Of a stretch of DNA of 64,000 bases, positions 1 through 11,737 are shown piece after piece. Source of the DNA: Fennellomyces sp. T-0311. Taxonomy: Eukaryota; Mucoromycota; Mucoromycetes; Mucorales; Lichtheimiaceae. Numbering within the stretch: position 1 is the first letter of the stretch; every line of letters starts with the position of its first letter. The stretch is taken from the NCBI GenBank assembly GCA_025266875.1, contig JALLLT010000031.1, forward strand, positions 310,001 through 374,000. Reading direction: 5' to 3'. A program made the position numbers and the translations under genes. A model generated the notes under the pieces. The model saw only the letters and a list, made by a program, of their open reading frames with translations. It did no database searches and had not been told where the DNA came from.

Positions 1-1349
1 TACGTTCAATCTCGTCATCCATCATGGCGGCATTACTGCTGTTCTTGACCTTCTCTTCCGCATCCTTTAAACGTGCCTGCAAATCAGCCATATCCTGCTT
101 GTGCTTCTGCTTCATCATCAGGATATTGCCTGATTGCCCGGTTTTGAGTTTTCTGAGCTCGTCCTCGTGTGATTGCTGCAGGGCGTCGAATGCCTGTTTC
201 TGTTCTGAAAGCAGCTTCTCCTTTTCGGCCATCGCTTCTTCGTTGCGTCGCAGGCTCTCTTCGTGAGCCAGCTTCTGAGCTTCGAGCTGCTTATTGAGTT
301 GCTCGATCTGTTCCAACTGTGCTGTATCTTGCTCGTCATCCTGGATCTGAGCTCGCAAGGCTTCGAGTTCTTTCTCTTTATTGGCAAGGCTGCGGACCGC
401 CTCCTCGTTCTGGTTTTCCGCAATCAGTTAGCCCATTTCAAGCGTACGACTGAGCCTATTTTTCATTCATACCTCTAGCTTGAGTTTCTCAAGTTGCGCA
501 ACCGCATCATCCATATTGTTTTGCGACTTTTCAGCTTCCCACTTTTGCCGCTCTTCTTCGAGAGCTTGTTCCTTTTCAGCCAGCAGGCGCTCTCGTTCAG
601 CAAGCGAATCGTCTTCACTCACGACAATGTTGGGCACATTCTTCTCCGCCTCAAGCCGTTGTCGCAACTCCTGCAATTCCTTCTCTCGCTCTTCCAATTG
701 CTCCTCCTTGGCATGGAGCTGCGTCTGTGCCTCTTCATTCTGTGCCTGCAACGTGTCCAGTTCCAACTGACTGATCGATGGCTTGATTTCGGGCGACGGT
801 GGCTTCTCGACTGGCTGCTGCTCCAAGAGTTGCTGCTTCAATAATTCGAGTTCTGCCTGTTGCTTGGCAATCACTTGAAGGTTCTCGTTATGCTACATAC
901 CAAATCAGCCTATTCTGTATTCCGTTTGCGTGTGCTTCACTCACCTTGAGTTTCAATTCATCGAACTCTTCTCTCATCTGCGCCACAGGTGATTTGCGCA
1001 CCGAGGACGCAGTGGAGGCATTGCGTGAGTGGGAACCGGGTCGGGCACTGCTCCTGACTGAGGGAGCTGTGCCGGGTGGCGGTGGCGGTCGGGTGTGTGG
1101 GGAACGGGGCCGGTTGTCAGGACTGGCAGGACGAGCGATCGATGAACGGGATGTAGGTCGTCGCAGCTGCTTGCCTGTGTTATCGACGGTATTCGTTGAT
1201 GCTACGGATGCCGTGCTCTTGCGTTTCGTCAATGGCGTGGCCGACTTCTTTTTGGTAAGCGATCCTTTGACAGAACGGGTGGCGGCGTCATCGGGACTCA
1301 ACAGCCCAGGTTTCTTTGCTGGTTTTTTCCTAGGGCCTAGACACACCAT
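1..1349 (-). CDS. Coiled-coil protein with basic Ser/Pro-rich head (3' part outside window)
   Basis: Three exons are visible: 1349-945, 892-473 and 409 to the left edge, with introns of 52 and 63 bp, both GT-AG and both phase 0. The first about 110 residues are rich in K, R, S, T and P (for example a run of five prolines) and look disordered. From about residue 125 the protein is heptad-like coiled coil rich in E, K, Q and L, with repeated AEKE/EERE-type segments, and it is still coiled coil where the window cuts it. The start is the ATG read as MVCLGPRKKP. No enzymatic motif is visible. A cytoskeletal or scaffold role is only a guess; the family is not recognised. Confidence 0.8.
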
Positions 1350-1783
1350 GATTTGTATCTGTGTGTTGTGTGCGGGAAGAGAAAGAAAGCAAAGCGCAGA
1401 CAGCCAAACGCAGACAAAACAATAAAACACGCCTAAGGATTCCGAAAGTGGAAGCAAGGTTACTGGTTTCCTTATTAGTGAGTACACGAGCTGGCTCCGA
1501 TCGAGTGGATATTGAGGAGCAAGTCGGCACATGGATCTTTCAGTGCGTCCCAACTGCACGGAGACTGATGGAGGCTCTTCACAATGGCAGGCTGCTAATT
1601 AGCTGTCTCCGGAACCCTCCACGCCCATATTCATTAGCTGATTCTCGAAAAAGACCGGGTTTTTTAAGCTCAAGTGTCCCTATCCATTGTCTTCAGTCAG
1701 GTTAGAAAATGACACATCACTTTATTGCTTTTTTGTAGAACCAGGTGCCTTGCGCTGTTTCTTGCTAGGGTTATGATGTTTGA
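1350..1783. other. Spacer: upstream of the coiled-coil gene, downstream of the F-box gene
   Basis: About 430 bp between two minus-strand genes. Open frames on the plus strand here are not supported by codon pattern or family similarity. The segment should hold the promoter of the coiled-coil gene and the 3' end of the F-box gene. No clear TATA box or other element was recognised. Confidence 0.5.
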
Positions 1784-3794
1784 TTATCCAGTGTTACCCC
1801 CGAATGCCTGTGCATATCCACGACATCGGTGATTATGGTCCCAAGTAACAGTAGTGCCAGTTGACGCTAGCACATCCTCAACATGTTTCCTGGTCTCTTC
1901 CAGAACCTTGCGTTCCTCCCCAGTGCAAGATGACTGGGGCCAACACATGTGCCTCAGTCCGAGATACTGCAGCTGCTTCCCTGCAAATTCGTCAGCTAAA
2001 CGACGTATACTGGCTGGCGTCACCGACATAGCCGTGTTGAAGACTACTTGTCTCTGGAGAATCGTGAAAACGCGTACATCTGGAAACCCAAGCTGCAAGT
2101 GGGTCAAACCATTCGACAAGTTGTTTGCAATTGCATCGAGTACGTCATCAGTGATAGACATGATGTCAAGCAGGCAAAGCTTGCGCAGCGATCGACGACA
2201 CGGTCCTTGTAGCATAGCGATTATACTGTCAGTAGATATCGCAGATGCGTTTCTGTTGAGCACATAGGGCCCCGCTTTCTGAACTCTCAAGTATTGCAGA
2301 TTTCGGAGGTACCCGATAGCTTGAAGCGCACCAGGTGCAGCGACGAGCGCCACCTCAACGTCGACTATTTCTAAGCACGGTGAAGCCGAGATGGCATTTG
2401 CCCAGTTGGTCCATGCAGCGTTATGATTTAGGTTGACCATATTGTTATTTGTTCTGGATGCACCGTACAGAGATATTCGTCTTAGCTGACCCCAGCCGGC
2501 TTGCGGCATTCGAACCAATGTGCCTCTATGCGTGCTGTCTCGCAGAACAAGTGTTCTAAGCACTTGCTTTCCCTCCAATCCACTCAGGATCTCGTCAAAT
2601 GGTGCCTGGCAATTAATATGGACGCTCTTTATAGACGATGAGAGCTGTAGCATGGTAAGTAAATCGCGAGCCAAGACGAGATCTACGTTTATGCGAATAT
2701 GGTGGTCTAGTCGAATATCACGCAGGTTCGGAAATGCCAAAGGTGGGAAAGTGATGGTTCCACGACAGCCAATCACAATCACTGATTCGAGTGTCAAGTA
2801 GTGTCTTTGCAACATGGTCGCGAATATACTTGATCGCACCGCTGTGTGGAGGTTTCGCAAAATGACATGTCGCAGCCCTGCTGTATTGCTGTGGCTATCA
2901 GGTGTGACCGGTAGTAATGCTATTCGTTGGAGCGTTCCGTTGGTGCTCGTACCACCATCAGATCCACCACAAATATGAAGTTTCTGACACGAAGGGAGGG
3001 ATAAAGATAGTAGCGCCAATACTTGACAGGGGTACTCCTGGTTCACTATCATGTCTTCGTCAATACGAAAGCTCCTCACATTCACCAACAGTCCCACAAG
3101 CCGCTGCAAATAGCTCATATCCATGGTACATGCTAAACTGGTATGCGTGATGTTTTGTAGAGAATATTGGGGTAATGCAAGACCGTCAAGCCGAGTGCTT
3201 AATGGGCGTATGGCGTGAAGATGCTGAAACCTCAAGTGTGTCAGTTGTGATTGGCATCGTTTCAAAATGAACGCAAGTGCGCGTATGTATCGAGGATCGC
3301 CAATGATTTTGACATCCACTCGCTTTAGACTGGATCCTGCGAGGTCCACAAGAGCTTTCATGTTGTGTATTGTAGCCGTATTGCAGGAAAAACGTACTGT
3401 AAAATCCACATTAGCTACAAAAAGCGAGTCGTATTGATGCGCACGTACAGTAGTCGAGAGCACTGCATTCCATATCCACAAGATGCTCCAGGACGCTAGC
3501 TTGCTCATCCATGTCCTTGTCTTGCATATCCACCCTATGAACAAATCGACCTTGAACTGATGGTGAACGTAGTGACAAAAGCCAGGAGTAGTCGCACTTT
3601 GGGTCAGATAGATCTTCCCATAGGTCTGGCCAACCCAAGAGAAAGGCGCGCCACGTAGTCGACACTCGAGTAAAGCTTATGCAATCGCGAAATGAACATA
3701 ATGAAAAAATGGTTGCAACCGCATCGTATGGAAGACACTGTACAAAATCACTGCATATATAAGAGTAATGACACGACATTCGGGTTTCATTCAT
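1784..3794 (-). CDS. F-box protein with leucine-rich-repeat-like body
   Basis: Exons 3794-3449 and 3396-1784 joined across a 52-bp intron (GTACGT...CTAATG...ACAG) give 652 aa. Residues about 19-60 form an F-box: LPYDAVATIFSLCSFRDCI, then S-T-W-R and a W-x-D-L ending typical of the family. F-box proteins bind SKP1 in SCF ubiquitin ligases and recruit substrates. The rest is long and leucine-rich with irregular repeats of the kind seen in large fungal F-box/LRR families, suggesting an LRR solenoid, though no canonical repeat register was fixed. Without the intron the two parts lie in different frames and look like a frameshift. The start is the first ATG; a second ATG five codons on is possible. 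The substrate cannot be predicted. Confidence 0.87.
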
Positions 3795-5059
3795 TGCAGA
3801 ATAAAGACGGGGTTGGAAGAAGCTGGGCGCCGCCGCTCTCTCTTGGAAGATTCCAGCTTTGAAAAAGCCTACTTTTCTGTACTACACAGTGACCAGATTC
3901 CATGTCACCACGGTCAATTTTCATGCAAAGTACTCTTTCATTATATTCAATACGACTTTCGTGCTAGACTCTGTCTAATACTCGCTGATTACTAAGCGGA
4001 TGTACTTTTTATTGTAATGACTTGGTCTTGTTAGTTGACAACAGCATATGAAGATACTTGCTGGCCTGATTTAGGCTCCTTCTACTGTCCCCTCAGTGGC
4101 ATAAGCATCCATGTGATATTTGCATGCAGTCATTCTTGTAGATTACTAAGGGGTTCTGTTTAATGTTAGTGCTGATACGTATGTGTATGACAGTAACCGT
4201 AGATGATCAAGATACCTGCAACTGAAAAGTCTGATCAATGCATGGTCATTGCGGACAAACCAAGTTCAGTTGATCAATCTTTCTTAGCAGACAGGATAGA
4301 GTTTTCTACTGGTCTACCACAGCACTCCTTACACTTTGTTACAAACTTCTACATTGTTCCTCATTTTCTTTGATGTAGTGCAGACACCCCAACATCATCA
4401 GCGGTTGCATGTTTTCAAGCTGTACAACTATTTTCCAAAAACATACTTCCAACCGAAATAAAGGACATTCGAATGCTTGCTTATATACGTTATGTTATAA
4501 TTGCCATATCTCATGTATCTCCATGGCAATTCATGCCTCTGACCGATTTCAAAATCTGACGCACTTGGTAACAAAACAAGTTAATACTATATCCTCTCTC
4601 GTTTGTACGTTTGCAAGCGCCAAAACTATGGTTCTACGCTGAAAGCTGTTATTTCATGTTTTAACAGTAATGAGTACTTTAATCATATTGCTTAGCTATA
4701 CTACAGTATCTGCAATCTGTCAATATGCGGTGCAGCATGTGTAGAACGCTCAGGTGCTAGTGTGAGAAATGTTCACATTTAAAGTGGCTCAGACTAACGA
4801 TTTGCCAGTTTTAATTCTAATCTGGTGCTACAGATCCTATAGTACGATCCATCCCAGTAGCCCCGACTCAAACATGAAGCAAGAAGCATGCGCAAGCCTC
4901 CGGCGCCATGACCGGCTCGATCAAGCTACACAATCCATGTGACCCGAGCCTGGTAGTCTAACTAAAAGAAGCAAATCACTCTTCTGACTGGGCACACTAT
5001 AAAAGCATTAACCTTTTTTTCGTCTGTGGCTCCTTAGGTACAACCAAGTTTCTCCCAAT
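3795..5059. other. Divergent intergenic region (F-box gene / GRDP1)
   Basis: About 1.26 kb, AT-rich, between head-to-head genes. Only short unsupported open frames are present. It should hold both promoters. A TATA box lies just before GRDP1 (listed separately). No repeat, tRNA or other gene was seen. Confidence 0.6.
4998..5005 (+). promoter_or_regulatory. TATA box of GRDP1
   Basis: TATAAAAG lies 62 nt before the ATG of GRDP1. The same octamer lies 66 nt before the ATG of the tandem paralogue, so the core promoter seems to have been copied or kept with the gene. Confidence 0.65.
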
Positions 5060-7729
5060 ATGATGCATGCATCTACCCATACACAACTTATGAAATTCGC
5101 CTACACTCCTCCAAAAGAAATCAAGAAAGGAGATTTCCCGGTGCTAGGCGAAGTTGTCACAATCGAAAATTGTTTCTACTACTTATCGCTGATGGAACGG
5201 TTTCTGCGATACAAAGATTCGTTTGATAGCGAACGTTTAAAGGCGATGCTGGCCCGCTCTGAACTTCGATACATCAAATGGCGCGACATTATCGAGACGT
5301 CCCCTAAAGATTCTCATATCTTCGAATCGTTTGTTCCTCCATTAGGTATGTTGTCACTTTCTCAATGCTGTAACCCTTCCGCTCATTGTGTTACCATAGA
5401 CGTCGCTTATATGTGGCACGCGCATATGTTAAGCCCTTTTCGTTACTTTGAAGATGCAATACGGCTCGGCCAAATGAAGATGTATAAGAAGAACTTTCCA
5501 CTAGCTGCACTGGTAAGCTGACAGAATTGGTGTACTACGTATTTTGCCCTTTTTTCTGAGAAAGTTAATATGCAGCATCAAAGCTTGTTCACTGGTGTTA
5601 CGGCTGCTGTTGATTGTCAATGGAGACAATTCTATGGCTATGAGGAACCATATATACTTACATTGGAGAATGTCATGTCCGGTACAACAACACTGCCATG
5701 TAGTTTTTGCACAGCAGACATGGAATGTAGCTGGTATGTTCATCATAATATGGTCCACGATAGTAATACTAAACAACCTGTATGTAGGTATGAATATACA
5801 CATTGGCGCCATAATCCTGGTGTTGGCATAAAGTGTCAAGTATGTCTTCAGGATACAACTTTGAGCACTGCATCCATGGCACGACTAAATTACGATATTG
5901 AAGAGCGCGCATTCCTTATTGCGTAAGTAACTTATCTTTTTATTACTCTAAAAGTATTAAATATATACTTTCTCATGTAGAGGCACTCTTCTACTACCCA
6001 ACGGTGCTGTGAAAAGCAAATACGAGCTCAAGCTACAAAAGGCATTGGTACATTGTGTACAAGAGGCAGTAGATCAATTGCCAGAAGGTCGTCTGGTCAC
6101 GCCATCTCGGTCAGTTGATGAGCTTGTGAAACTGATTGAAAGGTTTTGTGAGGATCCCCACAGTTTGTCACAGTCGCGTGCAAAAGCTGCTCAACCTCTT
6201 GGCAGTGCAATTCGATCGTGTTATCACAACAACCCAAGTCCGTTTTCTCTTGACTTGATTCAAGCTGTGGGTCGTCAACACGAGTTCAATTACAAAGCAA
6301 CCAATATGGTGAATTGGCAAGTCCCGTACGGCACCGGCCGTGCCATTCGACAGTACTTTATGTTTTTGAAAATTATGGTGGCGTACGAGAATCAAATCAT
6401 GGTTCCTACCCTGGAGATTGATCTTGCCTGGCATACCCATATGCTTCACCCGCAGCCTTATCGTGCGTTTACATTTAAGCATATTACGGCTATGATTAAT
6501 CACGATGATACTATTTCGCCCGAAACTCTGAGAGAATATGCAGATGGCACCGATAAAGCATGGCTCAACTCGCTCGGTCACAACTTGATCAACAATAGAG
6601 AGTCAGCAGAAAACCGAACTACAAAAGGGTCATCTTTCATGGGACGGTTTCGCAAGGCTATGACCATCGGATTTGGCAGCGGCGACTACTATGCTGGTAC
6701 ATTACCAGACCCCTTAACGCCTGAAATGCTAAGGCAAGCTGCATGAATACTACTATTCATCCCAAGTTCAACAGTTGCTAACGTAAATACCATTTTAACA
6801 GAAGCATAGCAACTGAAATAAGTTACCATAACCGAAGTAAGCTAAAATCTGTGGTTCTTTTGTGCTATATGCGTTCTAATGATATTCTCCTTAACAGGAA
6901 GTGTTAGGAATGGCTTCGGTCTATTCACCAACAATTCGGTATGGTCAAGAAGCTAATTGTAATGGACACGATACTAATCGTCTATTATTTACAGGAATCC
7001 TTACAAGCACAGTTGGAACGAGAGCTACACAAGTCAGGATATGGATATATTGGGTAAATGAGTAACATGCTCTCCAGTTAATTATAGTTGTTGACATCAC
7101 AAATTGTAGAGCGTCCAACTGTGTCTCCGGTATATTATCGGTATATGTACGCGGTAAAATGGATTTCTAACATTGGATTTTTCTAGCATCTATTGGTCAT
7201 CACTCTCAAGGAGAACTACAGTAAGCTATCAAGAATCCAGCTCGGTTGTAAATACATGATAAGGCTCATATAAATCTTTAGAATTGGTATATAATGCATA
7301 ACACTTGATGTTCCGTGGTTTTAATCGAAGGTTTAGTTCAATCCAGGGTGCCATGTCCAGAAATGCCAAAGTGGACAAAAATGTTATCAACAGCCCCACC
7401 ATCCGATCCCAAAAAGAAACTTTCCAAGTGGGATATGATTGGACGACTCGATAAAGGGAAGGAGCAGGAATTGGAGCTTGTTGGCGCAATGGGTGAAGTT
7501 ATTGGAGCTGTGGTCGAAGCTGCGGCTTCTGGTGGCTGCGGTGGAAGTGGAGGCGGTGGTACGTATCTAAACTTTCTACTAGAGAAAATATTAACAATGA
7601 TTACATATTCTTATAGATGGCGGTGGTGGTGGCGGTACGTATCCGATTTTTTTTTATTAGAAAGAGCACTAACAACAGTTACATACTTCCATAGATGGCG
7701 GTGGTGGTGGTAGTAGCGGTGCTTCATAA
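5060..7729 (+). CDS. Glycine-rich domain (GRDP/DUF1399) protein, copy 1
   Basis: Fourteen exons give 637 aa: 5060-5345, 5400-5512, 5576-5733, 5788-5922, 5981-6733, 6802-6836, 6898-6938, 6995-7053, 7110-7129, 7187-7220, 7282-7286, 7337-7558, 7617-7634, 7695-7729. Two hallmark DUF1399 motifs are present, DVAYMWHAHMLSP (about 96-108) and DLAWHTHMLHP (about 376-386). Between them is a cysteine cluster, CSFC (175-178), ECSW (183-186) and CQVC (202-205), that could bind zinc. The tail is Gly-rich (GGCGGSGGG, then DGGGG blocks). Intron 5 is GC-AG (AAG|GCAAGC); exon 11 is only 5 nt. The model rests on exon-by-exon agreement with copy 2. In plants, GRDP proteins affect development and stress responses; in fungi the role is unknown. 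Confidence 0.88.
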
Positions 7730-8544
7730 TGTACTACGTAATAATCCATATAAATGTGTCCTCTTATCCCAAACGGAATACCGGTGCTATCTATATGTTT
7801 GTCAAAAATTCTTTTAAGAATTGAAATTGGCTTAAGAGGTCTTAATTATGAATCAGAAAGCAGCTGCCTATCTACTGCCATCGTTACACCTTGCTTTTAC
7901 AGATGGTGACAACGGTCGATTGGGTATATGCCTCAATATATAGTGTTCTGTACTATCTCTCCGCCACTAACCAAAGCATTGCCATCACGTATTGGCAATA
8001 CGCACATGACCGAATTCATGTAGTACCACATGATACGAAAACTAAAATATTCTTATTGATGCTATCTGTATGAGCTCAGGCTGATAGTGAATAACTTGAG
8101 CGTAAGCGACATAGCGTGTTGTCACTAAGATGTCCCTGTGACTTCCAGTTCTTTTTTTAGCCATTTTATAACAGAAAAGTAAAAGTTTACCCACCAACGT
8201 TCATGACCCATCATGCTTGCTGCCTGTGCCACACCAACTTGCTCTGAAGTCTCTACTACGTAGATCACTCGTAATAGTTATGTTAGTTATAATGCTCACG
8301 TACTGATCTGTCTAATTCTATAGTATACCAGCGCGGATGGACTGCTTCGACGAACTTGATGCCGTCAACAATAATTGATAGAGCCCTGGTGATTCGTATC
8401 TTAGTTCTGTGGAACAAAGTCGTACACTCTAACTGAAAATAGTAAAGTCATTTGTGTTACGCAGCTACGCAAAATTTATATAAAAGCTTATTTTTTTTCC
8501 AGGATGGGGGCCCAAAGTTACAACGAACCATCGTCCGTAACGAA
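7730..8544. other. Spacer between the two GRDP genes
   Basis: About 815 bp, AT-rich, with no supported coding sequence. It should contain the GRDP1 3' end and the GRDP2 promoter. The only recognised element is the TATA box at 8479-8486. Confidence 0.6.
8479..8486 (+). promoter_or_regulatory. TATA box of GRDP2
   Basis: TATAAAAG, 66 nt before the chosen ATG, in the same place relative to the start as in the upstream paralogue. This also supports the ATG at 8545 as the start. Confidence 0.62.
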
Positions 8545-11196
8545 ATGCACCCTACACACAACGATCAACCATCAATGAAATATGTGCAACCTCCACCAAA
8601 GGAGAAAGACACGGGCGAGTTTCCGGTCTTAGGCAGAGTTGTTACGATCAAAAATTGCTACTATTACCTTTCGCTCATGGAGCGCTTTATACGTTACAAA
8701 GAGTTCTTCGACTCTGGCCTACTGAAAGTGATGTTGGCCCGTGCTGAACTTCGTTATATCAAATGGCGAGATATCGTTCAGAAATCGTTTGAGAAATCAG
8801 GCTCAAAACCGTTTCCTCCACCCCTAGGTACCAGTGTGCAACAGGGCTCTTGTGTCGGTTCTTCCTTGCTAATTGTAGTACCATGTATCAGACGTGGCTT
8901 ACATGTGGCACGCACATATGCTCAGTCCCTTCCGCTACTATGAGGATTCCGTTCGCTTGAACCAATCGCGCTTATATCAAACAAATCTTCCCTTGCCAGC
9001 ATTAGTAAGCTACTCATGACCTTGTTGCTTGATGTATGTTTTCTAAAAAAAATACTAGTACCATAGTGCGTTTGATCCATTATCAGATAGTATTCAAAAT
9101 CTGTGGAGGCTATATTATGACATCGATGAGCCATATACGCTTACTCCGGAAAATGTGGTTCTCGGAAGAACTGCCATTGAATGTAGTTTTTGCAAGACAA
9201 GCATGGAGTGTAGTTGGTACAAACATAGTGTATTAATGTACCTTTTGATGAAATATCTGATTACAGAACGTTGACGTAGGATTGAATATGCAAACTGGCG
9301 GCATGATCCAAATATCGGAATCAAGTGCCACAGCTGCCGTCAGAGCACGACATTAAGTACAACATCCATAAATCGATTGAATCATGACATCGAAGGTCGC
9401 TCATACCTTATTGCGTAAGATATATACAGGATGGTTGGCTATTTCTAGGACTGCTAACGTGGATTAAATTTGTAGTGGAACTCTTCTGGACGCTGATGGC
9501 AAGATTAAACGCAGTACTAAGTTTAACTTACAGAAAACAATGTCATTCTGTATCAGGAAAGCTGAGGAACAGCTTTCGGAAAAAAAGTTAATTCTACCTA
9601 ATCGATCGATCGATGACCTTGAGCGCATTATGGTGACACTATGCTCTGGTAGAAAGGTGCCAGGTATTTATCAGGACTCAATCAAGCCTCTTTCGAATGC
9701 CATCCGAGGATGCTACCACAATAACCCAAGTCCACTATCCATCGATTTGATCCAAGCGGTTGGTCGCCAACACGAGTTTAATTTGAAGGCAGCCAATGTC
9801 GTGAACTGGTCTATCCCTTATGGTATCGCTCGTGGAATACGACAGTATCAAACGTTCCTAAAGATGATCAAGGCCCACCCCAAACAAATCATGGTTCCAA
9901 CTCTGGAAATCGATCTAGCTTGGCACACGCACATGCTACATCCTGTGATGTACCGTAGATTTACGTTCTATCATATAGGACGTATGGTCAACCATGACGA
10001 TAGTATCTCACCTGACAGGCTCAAGATATACGCCGAAGCTACTGATAAAGCATGGCGCCATAATATCGGTCATAATTTGATAAACAACAGTAGTACATCG
10101 GAGAAGTCAAAGAGGTATTTCTTTGGCCGTATTTGTACTGCTTTATCTCCTGGGTTTGGCACCGAGTATATTCCTGGCACACTTCCAGATTCACTTGCAG
10201 AGGAGATGATCCGGTACGGAAATGCACTATTTGAACTTCTGTCATACATAGATAGACAAATACCTGATCTAATGCTCTATATAGGAAACTCTCAACTCAA
10301 CTGAGTTATCATGATCGAAGTAGGCTGCAGTTAGCAGACACGGAAGAGGGTATCCTGCTAACAACATTTTTAGGAACCGTAAAAACCCTTTTTGGTCTTC
10401 TTCCCAACAATTCGGTATACATATAAAGAATTTATAACTTCATCAGAAGGCGGTGCTAACTATATTCTGCCCATAGGAAACTTTGCAATCACAGATGGAA
10501 AAAGAACTGCATAACTCGGGGTACGGCTATATCGGGTAGGTAAAGGATAACTTACCTAACATCGCGTTACTAATATTAGTAAATCTAAGAACCGTTAATT
10601 GCGCATCGTGTAAGTATAGAAAATTCCTACCGAATTCGGCTTCTAACAAATATCATCATAATTTAGCATCCGTAGGAAAGATGGGAAAATCACAGCCAGA
10701 GTGAGTGTACAATAACTGTCATGTATTATATATAAATTCAACTAATCCGATCGTTTCTTTCCATAGAATCAGTAAGTTGAGCACGAATTTTAAGTTGAAA
10801 GCGTTGTGTTAACGGAATCACAGTCCAATCCACAAAATCTACATCCTTGCAGAAAGCAAAGTGGGCACTATTATTGAGTACACCGATGTACGGATTACCT
10901 TTTACTATTGACCCTTCTGCGCCTGATGACTGTCGAGAGCGAAACATTGACCTTGGTGAACTTGGTAATGCTCTTGGAGAGCTAATGGGAGAAGTGATCA
11001 GTAACACCGCTAGCACTTGTGGAGGCGCTTGTGGTGGAGGTAGCGGCGGAGGATGCGGTGGCGGCGGAGGTGGTGGATGCGGAGGTACGTATTCATATTA
11101 AGGTCAACATGATTATTCGTGTAACTAATTGCTCGACCACTTCGATCAAAATTTATTCCAACAGGTGGTGGTGGAGGAGGCGGTGGTGGAAGCTAA
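8545..11196 (+). CDS. Glycine-rich domain (GRDP/DUF1399) protein, copy 2
   Basis: Thirteen exons give 637 aa, the same length as copy 1: 8545-8827, 8892-9004, 9059-9216, 9280-9414, 9476-10213, 10285-10319, 10374-10414, 10477-10535, 10590-10609, 10667-10700, 10767-10771, 10824-11084, 11165-11196. Nine internal exons have exactly the same size as in copy 1 (113, 158, 135, 35, 41, 59, 20, 34 and 5 nt). The motifs are kept: DVAYMWHAHMLSP, ECSFC, ECSW, CHSC and DLAWHTHMLHP. The tail is richer in Cys and Gly (STCGGACGGGS, then GGGC repeats) and ends in an all-Gly run plus Ser. The matching intron 5 is ordinary GT-AG here. Tandem duplication is clear, but sequence divergence is substantial, so the event is not recent. 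Function unknown; both copies look intact. Confidence 0.88.
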
Positions 11197-11671
11197 GCAA
11201 AAAGACGGCCTTGCACAGGGAGCTTATATACTGAGATATGACTATATGTAAATGTTAAAGTCACTTTGAAACTAAACTATTCCATGGCTGATGAGACATT
11301 ATAGGCTCATAAATATGTCTTAGTTAAAGGTTATGCATATCAGATATTAAATATGAAGTAAACTACTTATAACTAAAGGGTTAAGGATACTTACAAATAT
11401 AGGATACATGCGCATATTGAAAGATGAACTACTATAAGTATGGATAACGCCCACTGTATTAACCATAATATGGCACATTAATTTTAATTGACAATGCTCA
11501 TAGATATTAGCCGCTCAGTATAAACTTGTCCCAGAACATATGTGCGTACGTACAGAACCTGATCCGACTGTGGCTTTCGTAACTAAAGAAGAAGGCAAAA
11601 TATTTTACCGGCTACTTTTAAAGCGAAATTTTGAACGCAGACTTGGAAGACTCCCTCTTTGATTCATTCGA
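11197..11671. other. Intergenic region before eL31
   Basis: About 475 bp of AT-rich sequence with no coding signal on either strand. It should carry the GRDP2 3' end and the eL31 promoter. Confidence 0.55.
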
Positions 11672-11732
11672 GTAAGTATACATGCATCCATCCATCCATC
11701 CATCCATCATCCATTCTAAAGGATATCCATAG
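11672..11732 (+). other. Probable 5'-UTR intron of eL31, holding a CATC microsatellite
   Basis: GTAAGTATAC at 11672, a CTAAA branch-like site and CATAG at 11732 define a 61-bp intron ending 5 nt before the ATG. It contains a CATC tandem repeat at about 11685-11712. A leader intron is common in fungal ribosomal protein genes; here it is inferred from splice consensus only. Confidence 0.55.
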
Positions 11733-11737
11733 TTGCA

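Noticed and set aside
799..1425. 208-codon plus-strand frame
   Set aside because: It is the antisense of the Ser/Pro-rich head and coiled coil of the minus-strand gene, whose intron positions and frame are well supported.
3397..3448. Frameshift in the F-box gene
   Set aside because: The F-box frame and the LRR frame differ, but a 52-bp GT-AG intron with a CTAAT branch site joins them exactly in frame.
5734..5787. Extra 18 residues in GRDP copy 1 from an open 54-bp segment
   Set aside because: The segment stays open, but it has GTATGT, a TACTAAAC branch site and a GTAG end, and the paralogue has a stop-containing intron at the same codon, so it is treated as an intron.
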